From positions 939,501 through 1,003,500 of the forward strand of contig MCFH01000011.1 in the NCBI GenBank assembly GCA_002104945.1: a DNA stretch of 64,000 bases, in the 5' to 3' direction. Source of the DNA: Piromyces finnis. Its lineage: Eukaryota > Neocallimastigomycota > Neocallimastigomycetes > Neocallimastigales > Neocallimastigaceae. Positions 46,694-56,950 of this stretch are shown here, piece by piece (the stretch's first letter is position 1; each line of letters opens with the position of its first letter). The translations under genes and the position numbers were made by a program. The notes beneath the pieces are model-generated. The model worked only from the letters and a program-made list of their open reading frames with translations, did not search any database and was not told the DNA's origin.

Positions 46694-46960
46694 TCAGAAA
46701 TGGAGACTACACGTGAAGGTTAGGGAAATGATATGACTCGAGGGGAAGCGGATTTTGGGATGCGGAAAAGGTTGCGGAATTTGAGGGTTGAGGGCAAAGG
46801 CGAAAGAGTGTGGTTGGGTAGCGGAATAGTGGTTGGTAGTTGTAGTGGTGGCGACTAGTGGGTAGCGGAGTTGTGGGTAGTAGGTGGGATAGTGGCGATT
46901 GGTGGGTAGTGAAGGAGTAAGGGTGGTAGACACTAGTAGGTGGGGTACTAAAAAGTGGGA
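46694..46960. other. G-rich island
   Basis: On the plus strand it is rich in GTGG, GGGTAG and GGCG motifs, unlike anything else in the window. Near-repeats such as GGTGGGTAGTG and GTGGGTAGCGG suggest a decayed minisatellite. The minus strand has an open frame of 79 codons (46933-46694, Thr/Pro/Tyr-rich) that probably reflects composition and not a gene. Confidence 0.5.
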
Positions 46961-46966
46961 TCCAGA

Positions 46967-47362
46967 TTAAGAATCTGGGACGGAAAACATACCTGGATCT
47001 GGGACTTGAGTAATTGGAGTAGCAAAACGACCTCTCATGATAACATCATGATCTAAATCAAATCTTGTTGAAGTAGATTCATCATCTCTAAAGGCAGTAG
47101 GTCTTGGAGTAGCTATCCTATCATAGTTGGTATGTAACAATGGTTGTTCATCTTCATTCCGAGTAGCTTGACTATTATTCATACTAGTTAATACTCCCAT
47201 GATTTCATTTAAACGATTATTCACATCATTGGAAAAATTTTGAAAATCTTCACGGAAAACCAAATTTTCATTGATACCCTCAATGATATCTTTGGCAGTC
47301 TGAGTAGCCTCCTCTCTAAGTTGATTTACCTCGTCTGGGAAGTTAGGAACTGGAGTGAACAT
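46967..47362 (-). CDS. Hypothetical acidic protein, possibly an orphan gag N-terminus
   Basis: 131 residues starting MFTPVPNFPDEVNQLREEA. Residues about 10-65 look helical and coiled-coil-prone (heptad spacing in EVNQLREEATQTAKDIIEG and VNNRLNEIMGVLTSM); the C-terminal half is polar with Asp/Arg/Thr. Codon use is richer in GC than the surroundings and no low-complexity run occurs, which supports real coding. No domain was recognised. Its size and the neighbouring LTR-like sequence would fit a gag fragment, but that is a guess. Confidence 0.45.
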   Translation of the reverse strand: MFTPVPNFPDEVNQLREEATQTAKDIIEGINENLVFREDFQNFSNDVNNRLNEIMGVLTSMNNSQATRNEDEQPLLHTNYDRIATPRPTAFRDDESTSTRFDLDHDVIMRGRFATPITQVPDPGMFSVPDS

Positions 47363-47391
47363 TCTAAAGTAGCCACTAAACAGCGGGTAAA

Positions 47392-48660
47392 GATTATTGT
47401 TAAGTTTTTGGATTTGGTTATGCGGCCAGGTCAGAATGTTATCAATTATATAGTAAATATGTTTTTTAAGAAATTAAATTTAAATATAAAATAACCCTTT
47501 AAACTTCCAAATGAAAAATTAATATTTATTCTTTAGAATAACTTTTTTTTTTATAAAATTTTATTTATTTATTAATAATAATATAAATGATAATATATTT
47601 AATAACTATATAATTAAGATTATAACTATAATCTTTACAAAGAATTAAAATCAAATTCAATTCATTCTATTTTATATTCTTTGTTCAGATTATTAAATTG
47701 ATAAAAATAAAGTATTACATGTAATATGTTAATAATATAATAAGATTGTTTGTTTGTTTGTGTTTGTTTGTTTGTTTTGTCATGACATAAAATAAAATAA
47801 ACATATGATTAATCATTTAAACACTTGATCCATTAACCTATTTTATAATAATTAAAATTATTTAATTTATAAATGTTAACTGTTACACCTAAATGGTTTA
47901 GTTCTATTTTTAGTAACAGTCACTATCATTAATTAAATTAATATAATTAGAATTTCTATTGATATCCTTTTAATTTTCGTCAAGTCATAAGAAATGTCTA
48001 TGATCCATACTTGATATCATATTAATTTTAATTTACTTATTAAAATCTTCAAATGATCATATCTTCCTTAAATGACCAGTTAGAAGGACCGCGATTGTAC
48101 CAAAATGTAGCTTTTCCCTTAAGCTTTCTAATAAACTTAGTTTCACAGCCGTAGTACTTACAGCCGTAGCACTCGTTTTTGGCGAGTTACACCTTGTTTC
48201 GTGTTTGTTTATTTTTGGTTAAGGGTTATAGTGTATTGATATTAAATTTTTGAAATCATAACCCTTTCACTGAATCAGAATTTAAAAGGTGACTTTTAAA
48301 GGTGTTTTAAAATAATTATTGGGATCATTTAATTCTAATTATTATGTTTAATTAATTATAGATATTATCTGAATTTGTTTTAAATCCAGTTAATATCTTC
48401 ACAAATTAACTAAATTATATAACTTATTAACTAATATTTAGCCAATTAAGTTAGTTATTACCTCTCTATACGAGTTAATAACTAAATAAAGTTTTATAAA
48501 AAATAATAAAATAAATAAAATAAATATTATAACACTAAAATAATTACAAACAAACGTATAAAGATCTTATGAAATAATGTTTACTTAAATAATTCTATAT
48601 TAATTATATCTTTTATTTATTAATTATAATTATATACATTAATTATTATTATAGTTACTA
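47392..48660. other. AT-rich sequence with TTTG microsatellite and LTR-like patch
   Basis: No gene is seen. A TTTG/TGTT microsatellite lies at about 47748-47780. A GC-richer patch at 48080-48200 (GGACCGCGATTGTACC, CAGCCGTAGTACTTACAGCC) is placed like the island of the F LTRs, but the sequences do not match. Confidence 0.45.
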
Positions 48661-48670
48661 ATTTACTTTA

Positions 48671-48887
48671 ATACTAACGCTAAAGTATTTAACGTTAGTT
48701 TTAACTATACTATTTAACTATATTAGTTTATTTTCTTTACCACTTGATTGGGTAAAGCAAATAAACTTCCTATTTAATTAATAACCATTAATATATGGTT
48801 ATACATATATCTGGCCAATAAATGGTGACCAGAATATATGGTTTCAATTGAAATATTTGTGGGCAAACTTATGGCCACAAATATTTC
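48671..48887. repeat. Cluster of five consecutive hairpins
   Basis: Inverted repeats follow each other: ACTAACG/CGTTAGT (48673-48699); GTTTATTTTCTTTACC/GGTAAAGCAAATAAAC (48726-48766, 15 of 16 pairs, 9-nt loop); ATAACCAT/ATGGTTAT (48781-48802); CATATATCTGG/CCAG.ATATATG (48804-48840); GAAATATTTGTGG/CCACAAATATTTC (48850-48887, 13 pairs). They end 3 bp before an 864-bp repeat. The role is unknown. Confidence 0.7.
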
Positions 48888-48890
48888 TTA

Positions 48891-49754
48891 CAATGCTACG
48901 GTTCAAATAAGATATCACAAAACACTTGAATAGTTATAAAAATAAAAATTTATTTAATTTTAATTTTTATTCATTTAATTTATTTTTGATTTTTCAATTT
49001 TTAAAATTTTTCTCAAAAATCCTCGTACTTTTTCCAACTATCCATTATTTGAAATTTAATGGTTTTGGATAGCTAAGGATTTAAATTGATTTCATTCATA
49101 ATATATGGACCATTCACTGTAACATATATTAATTAAATCCTTAATATATATTATGAATAATCTCTTAATATTTGAATAGAAAAATTTTTAATTTATAATT
49201 AATAAAATTTTAATTTATGATATGTGTAACATTTTTGCATATCATATATTATATATTTAATTATGACATATAATAAAATTATATTATTCAATTAATTATG
49301 CCCTTTTTTAGACATAAATAATAATTTTTCTGTCGAGGTATCTTCTGTTTTGTGTGTAACAGTTGCCTCTTTTAGTAAAAATTATAATTAAATTCTATGT
49401 CATAATTTCAAATTATAAAATATTATACAATAAAGTTAATTAATAAAATAAACCTTAAATAATAATAAAATACCTATAACTATTTTAATAATAAAATTTT
49501 GTAAAATTTATAAGTATAAAATATTATAAGTAATTATACTAATACTAATAGTAAAGGTCTTAAATAACTATATACAAATAATATAACTATATAATAAAAA
49601 TATTAATAATTACTAGAAAAATGTATAAAAATTATATATTATAATTTTTATATTTTAAAAATAGAGTTAAACACTAGTAAGGAATATAAATAGTTGAAGG
49701 TTAAATCCTAAAATTCTAGCTAATTCAACTATTTATGTTCATTCCTTAACAACA
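48891..49754. repeat. 864-bp dispersed repeat, copy 1
   Basis: From CAATGCTACGGTTC to CCTTAACAACA. It matches 56951-57814 with only two or three substitutions seen and no length change. It is non-coding and AT-rich, with an inverted repeat near its right end (AAATAGTTGAA facing TTCAACTATTT). It could be an LTR (TG...CA ends are possible) or another short element. Confidence 0.8.
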
Positions 49755-50206
49755 TGTAATAATTATTATATATTTAATAATAATTATTATCTACAATATA
49801 ATAATACAAATCGTAATATGTATTATTAAATTGAGAAGTTTCTTAATAGTAAATAAAAATGAATACTTATCTTAAAGAGTTTATTATAAGTGAATTATAA
49901 TAACAAACACAAAATATTAAGACTATCTTTAATGTAAATATTTTTTATGAATATAGTTTTTGAAAGGGTTATTTATTATAATTGTCTTAAAATAATAACT
50001 CTGGATTCTTTAGTGGAATTCCAGAGTCCTTATATTTATAATTTTTTGATAATTTAAAGTTTAATAAAGAATTTCTAATCTTAACAAATAATCTTTTTAG
50101 GAAAAGACTAGAAGAAAAACCTAAAAAGATATTCGATTGATAACTAATATATCAATCATCGTAATATTAAGTAAAACCGATTAAAATTCGGAAAAACCTT
50201 AATATC
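49755..50206. other. AT-rich sequence interrupted by element A, left part
   Basis: The part at 50090-50206 is a reverse-orientation relative of 21630-21790. The sequence resumes at 56569 after element A. No gene is seen. Confidence 0.5.
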
Positions 50207-50812
50207 TGTAAAGACATCAAACGCCTCTGTTTGATATCTTTAATGTAACTTAAGCCACAAGTATTATTGTTTAAGTTACACAAATTATATTCAGAAAAAG
50301 AAAATGAGACATAATTTATTTATTAATAATTAAAGTTTAAAACAAAATAAATTATTAATTTATTTTTAATGTTTAACAAGTAAATTAATATTCTCAATTT
50401 AAATCCCTAGTTTTAGTATTGTTTTTTTATAGAAATAGATAAATAATAAATGATTAATATATCAATAATACATGGGCACATATTCAAATTAAATAGTACT
50501 TAATTTGAATTGCCAATTGTATTTTACTAAAAATAGTTATAGTTTAAATATTTATTAATAATTAAGATTTTAGTGTAGATTTTAAATAATAATATATAAG
50601 AAATAAATAGTTATAATATAATATAAATGTATTTAGGAAAAATATAAATAGAAGATATTTTTCATCATTTTATCGATGTAATTGTTATTATTAAAATTCT
50701 ATTATAATAAAAGATATTTTATAAAACAATTTTTTATTTTATTTCTCAAATTTTTGTGTTATTGTAATAGGTTAGATATCCTAATCTATTCGGTTTAGTG
50801 TCTGACTTTACA
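50207..50812 (+). repeat. 5' LTR of element A
   Basis: 606 bp, TGTAAAGACATCAAAC...GTCTGACTTTACA. It has TATAAATA at 50643-50650 and the 11-nt tract GTAATTGTTAT at 50678-50688. An inverted repeat near its start (ATCAAACGCCTCTGTTTGAT) is found in all copies. Confidence 0.92.
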
Positions 50813-50823
50813 ATAACAATTAC
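50813..50823 (+). promoter_or_regulatory. Self-complementary primer site of element A
   Basis: ATAACAATTAC starts at the first base after the LTR and is the exact complement of 50678-50688, which lies 35 bases downstream of the TATA box. Pairing stops after 11 bases in both directions. Non-coding element B has the same sequence, and the chromovirus has the same layout with a different sequence. Confidence 0.72.
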
Positions 50824-51199
50824 CTAAACAGATAGTTACGAATACGTTAGGGTATCAAGAAGAAATAGAAGAACTTTTGGGAAGATTCTACTAGGACAAA
50901 TAGAAGAATTCTACTAGAAGAAATATAAGAACTTTTTGGAAAACTCTACTTGAAGAAATAGAAGAAATTTTTGAATATTTTGCTAAGGCTACCTAAGGAA
51001 GATTATCAAGAACTTTGGGATATTCTACCGGACTACAAGAATACTTTAATCAATCGGAACGCTTCACCGAATAATTCGTATTTGAAAAGGACTATTACTA
51101 CGGCTGAAGTTTGGAATTAACATTAGTTAATAACTTGTTCGACACTGTAATTATACAGAGAGAGTCTGTAATAACTTATTAACTTATTGTTAGAAGACG

Positions 51200-51243
<44 letters not shown>

Positions 51244-51316
51244 ACTTACTTGAAATAATAGTAAGAAACCCTCGTTATTTTACTTAATTTTAATTTTATG
51301 TGTTTTTGTATTAGAG
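50824..51316 (+). other. Leader of element A with purine repeats and a poly-A tract
   Basis: Degenerate repeats of GAAGAAATAGAAGAA with TTTTGGAA and CTACT fill 50860-50990. A run of about 40 A lies at 51201-51240. Downstream, a GTAAGA (near 51261) and a TTAG (near 51314) could be the borders of a short intron in the leader; this is only a pattern match. Confidence 0.5.
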
Positions 51317-54300
51317 TTGGAGGAATTAATTAATACTTTTGATAATTTAAATTTAGAAGAAATGGAAGAAAGAGGTGGTGGTTCTACAGTAAATCCAGGG
51401 AACATTATCAATGCTCCTCCGTTGTTTACTGGTAGACATAGAGATTTAGATGGGTTTTTAACTAGAGTAGAATTGGTATTTCGAACTCGACCGGCACTGT
51501 ACAATACAGATCGCGTCCGGGTTGATTTCGTTATTTCCTACTTCTCTGGTAGACCCCTGGAATGGGCATCATCGCTTATGAGGAATAATAGTAATGTATT
51601 GAACCATTATGATGAATTTATAGATCGCCTCAGAGCTAATTTCGGTAGTGATCGATATGACACTGTTGTTGCAAACGGTAAACTCGATAACATTAGACAA
51701 AGAAAACTTGGTCAAGTAGTTGATTATATCACCGAGTTTCAACGAGTTAGCCAAAATTCCAACTTTAACGAAAGTGCTAAGATCTATATGTTTCTGAAAG
51801 GTTTAAATCCATTACTTAGAGAGAAATTGGCGTTTGTCGAAACAAACCCGTCATCTATGGAACATTTAATATCCTCAACAATATTAGTTGAAGATATGAT
51901 GAAAAGGAATTCTTTGAGTGAGTTTTATTTTAATAATAGAAGGGCTAATGATCCTATGGATGTTGACGTTTTTAGAATTAGTGCTGATAAGAAGCGTAAA
52001 CGTTATGTAAATATTCAAGGAACTAGTAATAATTATGATGAGAGCCCAAGAACGTTTGAAGAAGAAAGGAGAAAGGAGGTTTGTTTTTTGTGTAAAAAAC
52101 CTGGACATTTTAAATTTAATTGTCCAAATAGAGTAAAACCCAAGAAGGTTTTTAGAATAATTAAAGAAAAAACTCCTAAGATTGTTGAACCGAAAATTTA
52201 TAAAGTAGGAGTAATGGACAAAAAAGATGATTTGAATTTTATTGACTTTTATTTAAGTACTAACGAGGTCCCCGAAGCAAAAATCAAGGTGTTGATTGAT
52301 TCTGGTTCCGAGTTAAATTTTATTAACCCGGATATTGCTGAGGATCTTGGCATTAAATTTGAGAATATTGACCCATTCCGTGTTTCCGGAGTCAATGATG
52401 GAATTTCCAGAGTCTGGGAAAAGTCGGAGAAATGTATGCTAAGATATAGGAACCATTATGAAGTTATTCAGCTGTATAGCTTAAAGGTTCCTGGAGTTGA
52501 TGTTATTCTTGGGTTACCTTGGATCAAAAAGCATAATCCTGAAGCTTTTTATGATCCTAAGAAAATTGCTTTTAGTTCCGGTTATTGTGCTAGACACTGT
52601 AACCAAGGTAAAAGAAGAAGGAAGCAAAGAAAGAAGTCTCAAAAAAGCCAGCTAGATCATGATGTTCTTGACCGAAGTTTAACTAAAACAGTAAAATCTG
52701 TCTCTACAGCCCCTTTAAAAAACCCTGAAGAAAAGGAGTATATTAAAGGCCGCCTTGTTAGAACCATTAATGATGAAGATGATAGCGATGAGGAATATAT
52801 TAGTTTTAATAAAAAGGTTAAATGTATTGTAACGAAAATTAATGAAACATGTAATAATAATAATGAATCATGTAGTAATAATAATAATAATAATGAAAAG
52901 GATATTAATAAAGATAAATTGGTCTCCGTACCAACCCAATATTTAGAATTTAGTGAAGTGTTTAATGAAAAAAATTGTGAAGTGTTACCTCCTCATAGAC
53001 CTTATGATTGCGAAATCAAGCTTAAGGATGATTCAACTTTATTTTATGGACCATTGTATCCATTAACTGAAGTTGAAAGAGAGGAACTTAAAAAGTATAT
53101 AGATGAAAATTTAAATAAAGGTTTCATTAGGAAATCATCGTCTCCTGCTGGTGCCCCAATTTTGTTTGTTAAAAAGAAGGACGGTTCCTTAAGACTTTGT
53201 ATTGATTATAGAAGGTTGAATGATATTACAATTCGTAATTCATATCCTTTACCTTTAATAAGTGACCTTTTGGATAGGGTGAAAAATGCTAAGATTTTTA
53301 CCAAACTAGACCTTAAATCCGCTTATAATCTTGTTCGTATTAAAGAAGGTGATGAATACAAAACGGCTTTTCGTACTAGGTATGGTCATTTTGAATATCT
53401 GGTTATGCCTTTTGGATTAAAGAATGCACCTGCAACCTTTCAACACTTTATTAACGATGTTCTTAGTGATTATTTAGATGATTTTGTTATCTCATATATT
53501 GATGATATCCTTATTTATTCTAATAATATCGAAGAGCATCACGAGCATGTTAAAAAGGTACTTAAGAAACTACTCGAAAATAATCTTTATGTTAAATTAG
53601 AAAAATGTGAGTTTGATGTTAAGAAAACCACTTTTCTTGGTTATGTCATTTCAAAAGATGGGTTGCAAATGGATGAAAATAAAGTTAAAGCAATTCTCGA
53701 TTGGCCGGTTCCCAAGAATGTTAAAGAGGTTCAGTCTTTTATTGGTCTATGTAACTATTACAGAATTTTTATTAAAGACTTTGCTAAAATGGCAAACCCT
53801 CTTCACAAGCTCACTAGAAAAAATGTTGCTTTTAACTGGGTGAAAGAAGATCAGGACGCTTTTAATTTATTAAAAACTTTGTTCACGTCAGCTCCTATTC
53901 TGAAACATGCGGATAGTAATAAACAATTTATTGTTGAAACTGATGCTAGTAATTATGCTGTCGGTGCTATTCTCTCTCAAGAGTTTGACGGCAAATTACA
54001 TCCCATTGCATTTCTTTCTAAAAGTTTGACGAGTTGTCAAAGAAACTATCCTATATATGACAAGGAACTGTTAGCCATTATAGTTGCACTTGAAGAATGG
54101 CGTCATTACTTAGAGGGTGCACGCCATCAGTTCATAATTTATACCGATCACAAGAACTTAACATTTCCTAGAAAACCTGAAATGTTATCTCAGAGACAAA
54201 TTAGATGGAATTTGTTCTTATCCAGATTTGACTTTAAACTCATTTATAGAGCTGGTAAGAAATCTGGTAAGCCTGACATTCTGTCTCGTAGAAGTGATCA

Positions 54301-55921
54301 TTTAGTGAATGTTATTAACTCTGATGTTTCTTGTCTTACTATTTCGCTTCATCATAGTGATAACAAACCTTTAATAGATTCTATTTTATCAGAACTTAAA
54401 AATGACGATTTGTATAATTCCATTGTTCAATTTAAAATGAATGGTTCTACAAGTAATGCACCTATTAAAAATATTGATAAAGTTATTATTGACGGTGAAG
54501 GATTTTTGTTATTTAATAATCTTATTTATGTTCCTAAATCTCTTAGGACTAGAGTTTTGGAACTCCATCATGATTCTGTTGCTGCTGGCCATTTCGGCAT
54601 TAAGAAAACTGTCGAACTTATTTCAAGAAACTTTTGGTGGCCAAGATTTCATTCAGATGTTAAATCCTTTATTAAATCTTGCGTGACTTGTTGCAAATCC
54701 AAAGTCCCTAGACATAAGCCTTATGGATTGTTATCCCCTTTGGACACTCCTAGTAGGCCTTGGTCTGATATCTCTATCGACTTTATTGTTGATCTTCCTA
54801 AGTCCAGAGATATGACTACACTTATGGTTGTTGTCGATAGATTTACTAAATTTGCTCACGCCATTCCTTTACGTTGTCTTCCTACTGCTTCAATTGCTGC
54901 TGATGCTTTTATTGCCAATGTCTTCCGTTTGCATGGTCTTCCTAATTCCATTATTTCTGATAGAGGCTCGCAATTTACTTCTGATTTCTGGTCAAGACTT
55001 TGTGACCTTCTTAATATCAATCATTCATTGTCAACTGCTAACCATCCGCAGACAGATGGTCAAACGGAGAGGGTGAACGGCATATTAGAACAATATTTCC
55101 GTTGTTTTATCAATAAAAAGCAGAATAACTGGGTTGATCTTATCCCGTTTGCTGAATTTGCTTATAATAATACTTTACAGCAATCTATAAATCAATCCCC
55201 ATTCTTTGCTAATTATGGTTTTCATCCAAAGTTCAGCTTGGAAATCCCGGCTAATGATAGACCTAGTAGAGCTGAACAAAGAGTAATTGATATGAGTGAA
55301 AACTTTAAATTATTAAAAGGAAACTTAGAAAAAGCAAAAGAAACATATAAGAAATATGCCGATATGAAAAGAATGAGTCCCCCGGAATTTGAAGTGGGAA
55401 AGAAGGTATGGTTATTGAAAGATTCTCCGAGAACTAACTTGAAGAAGAAATTAGCACCTCAAATGCTTGGTCCATTTGAAATAATTGAAAAAGTTAGTTC
55501 TCTCGCTTTTAAATTGAAACTCCCAAAGACAATGAGATGTCATCCAGTCTTTCATGTCTCATTGTTAGAACCATACTTTGAAAACGAGTTTATAGATAGG
55601 TCTAATAGTAGGAAAAGAAATATTCATCTTAGCACAGATTTAATTGAAAAAATTCCAGAAAAAATTGAGAAGATGAAATCTGTTAATGGTGAGACATTTT
55701 ATAAGTTATCGTGGAAAGGATTTGACAAATCCACTTGGGTTTCTGAAGATCAGATCCCGGACAAACAATTAATACAAGAGTTCGAAAGAAACTCTAAAAA
55801 GTCAAAACATAAGTTGAATGACTCCTCCATGAGAATAAGAAAGAATAAAGGTGGTAATCTAATCAAGCACAGATACCAACCATTTGTAATTGAAATTCCT
55901 TCGAGAAAAGATTCCTTATAA
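51317..55921 (+). CDS. gag-pol: Gag-Pol polyprotein of element A
   Basis: The frame is open from 51317 (TTG); the first ATG is 51362, which is the more likely start. Residues are counted from 51317. Gag capsid is about 20-230; CCHC knuckle CFLCKKPGHFKFNCP near 255; protease LIDSGSELNFI near 326; an Asn-rich spacer near 515-535; RT with YIDDILIYS near 728. RNase H has ETDASNYAVGAIL near 875 and YTDHKNLTF near 943. The integrase zinc segment is at about 1083-1130, and its core has IDFIVDLP, SDRGSQFTSDFW and QTERVNGILEQY (1154-1255). A C-terminal chromo-like segment (FYKLSWKGFDKSTWVSEDQI, near 1460) is followed by a basic tail. All catalytic motifs are intact, in a single frame. Confidence 0.96.
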   Translation: MEELINTFDNLNLEEMEERGGGSTVNPGNIINAPPLFTGRHRDLDGFLTRVELVFRTRPALYNTDRVRVDFVISYFSGRPLEWASSLMRNNSNVLNHYDEFIDRLRANFGSDRYDTVVANGKLDNIRQRKLGQVVDYITEFQRVSQNSNFNESAKIYMFLKGLNPLLREKLAFVETNPSSMEHLISSTILVEDMMKRNSLSEFYFNNRRANDPMDVDVFRISADKKRKRYVNIQGTSNNYDESPRTFEEERRKEVCFLCKKPGHFKFNCPNRVKPKKVFRIIKEKTPKIVEPKIYKVGVMDKKDDLNFIDFYLSTNEVPEAKIKVLIDSGSELNFINPDIAEDLGIKFENIDPFRVSGVNDGISRVWEKSEKCMLRYRNHYEVIQLYSLKVPGVDVILGLPWIKKHNPEAFYDPKKIAFSSGYCARHCNQGKRRRKQRKKSQKSQLDHDVLDRSLTKTVKSVSTAPLKNPEEKEYIKGRLVRTINDEDDSDEEYISFNKKVKCIVTKINETCNNNNESCSNNNNNNEKDINKDKLVSVPTQYLEFSEVFNEKNCEVLPPHRPYDCEIKLKDDSTLFYGPLYPLTEVEREELKKYIDENLNKGFIRKSSSPAGAPILFVKKKDGSLRLCIDYRRLNDITIRNSYPLPLISDLLDRVKNAKIFTKLDLKSAYNLVRIKEGDEYKTAFRTRYGHFEYLVMPFGLKNAPATFQHFINDVLSDYLDDFVISYIDDILIYSNNIEEHHEHVKKVLKKLLENNLYVKLEKCEFDVKKTTFLGYVISKDGLQMDENKVKAILDWPVPKNVKEVQSFIGLCNYYRIFIKDFAKMANPLHKLTRKNVAFNWVKEDQDAFNLLKTLFTSAPILKHADSNKQFIVETDASNYAVGAILSQEFDGKLHPIAFLSKSLTSCQRNYPIYDKELLAIIVALEEWRHYLEGARHQFIIYTDHKNLTFPRKPEMLSQRQIRWNLFLSRFDFKLIYRAGKKSGKPDILSRRSDHLVNVINSDVSCLTISLHHSDNKPLIDSILSELKNDDLYNSIVQFKMNGSTSNAPIKNIDKVIIDGEGFLLFNNLIYVPKSLRTRVLELHHDSVAAGHFGIKKTVELISRNFWWPRFHSDVKSFIKSCVTCCKSKVPRHKPYGLLSPLDTPSRPWSDISIDFIVDLPKSRDMTTLMVVVDRFTKFAHAIPLRCLPTASIAADAFIANVFRLHGLPNSIISDRGSQFTSDFWSRLCDLLNINHSLSTANHPQTDGQTERVNGILEQYFRCFINKKQNNWVDLIPFAEFAYNNTLQQSINQSPFFANYGFHPKFSLEIPANDRPSRAEQRVIDMSENFKLLKGNLEKAKETYKKYADMKRMSPPEFEVGKKVWLLKDSPRTNLKKKLAPQMLGPFEIIEKVSSLAFKLKLPKTMRCHPVFHVSLLEPYFENEFIDRSNSRKRNIHLSTDLIEKIPEKIEKMKSVNGETFYKLSWKGFDKSTWVSEDQIPDKQLIQEFERNSKKSKHKLNDSSMRIRKNKGGNLIKHRYQPFVIEIPSRKDSL

Positions 55922-55957
55922 ATTAATCTCGCAGGAGCTCGACTTAGAGAGAGAGAT

Positions 55958-56563
55958 TGTAAAGACATCAAACGCCTCTGTTTGATATCTTTAATGTAAC
56001 TTAAGCCACAAGTATTATTGTTTAAGTTACACAAATTATATTCAGAAAAAGAAAATGAGACATAATTTATTTATTAATAATTAAAGTTTAAAACAAAATA
56101 AATTATTAATTTATTTTTAATGTTTAACAAGTAAATTAATATTCTCAATTTAAATCCCTAGTTTTAGTATTGTTTTTTTATAGAAATAGATAAATAATAA
56201 ATGATTAATATATCAATAATACATGGGCACATATTCAAATTAAATGGTACTTAATTTGAATTGCCAATTGTATTTTACTAAAAATAGTTATAGTTTAAAT
56301 ATTTATTAATAATTAAGATTTTAGTGTAGATTTTAAATAATAATATATAAGAAATAAATAGTTATAATATAATATAAATGTATTTAGGAAAAATATAAAT
56401 AGAAGATATTTTTCATCATTTTATCGATGTAATTGTTATTATTAAAATTCTATTATAATAAAAGATATTTTATAAAACAATTTTTTATTTTATTTCTCAA
56501 ATTTTTGTGTTATTGTAATAGGTTAGATATCCTAATCTATTCGGTTTAGTGTCTGACTTTACA
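55958..56563 (+). repeat. 3' LTR of element A
   Basis: 606 bp and nearly identical to the 5' LTR. It follows the tract GACTTAGAGAGAGAGAT. Confidence 0.92.
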
Positions 56564-56568
56564 ATATC

Positions 56569-56950
56569 CGATTGTCCTAATATGTATTTATATTTTCTAA
56601 TTGTTTCTATAAGTTATTTCAAGATACGATACATAAATATAAAATACAAACGTAAAATAAAATATATAATGTTTCTTATAAAATGTAATACAAAAATTAT
56701 TAATTAAAAAATAAATGAATGTTTACTATTATTTTAAATATATTACTAAATTAAATAAATAAATAATTAATATAGTAATTAAATAAATTTTAAATTAAGT
56801 AAATGAATAATTAATATCAATATAGATAAATGTTTATAGTAATTTAAATGAATGTATGCTAATAGTTTAAATAAATAATTAATTTAATAATTAAAAAATA
56901 ATTAAATAAGAATTAATTTATACAAAAAATAATTATTAATTCTTACACAA
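56569..56950. other. AT-rich sequence interrupted by element A, right part
   Basis: It resumes the sequence left of element A and runs to the second 864-bp repeat. No gene is seen. Confidence 0.5.

Larger units (their letters stand above)
50207..56563 (+). mobile_element. Ty3/gypsy LTR retrotransposon 'A', complete
   Basis: The 606-bp LTRs 50207-50812 and 55958-56563 are nearly identical (one substitution noticed) and flanked by TSD atatc (50202-50206 and 56564-56568). Inside are a self-complementary primer site, a 500-bp leader, one long gag-pol frame and a purine tract TTAGAGAGAGAGAT before the 3' LTR. It is structurally complete and young. Five further LTRs or parts of this family occur in the window, so it is a successful family here. 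Confidence 0.95.

Noticed and set aside
46694-46933. 79-codon Thr/Pro/Tyr-rich frame
   Set aside because: It mirrors the G-rich repeated composition of the opposite strand, and there is no start context or domain; it was noted only within the island.
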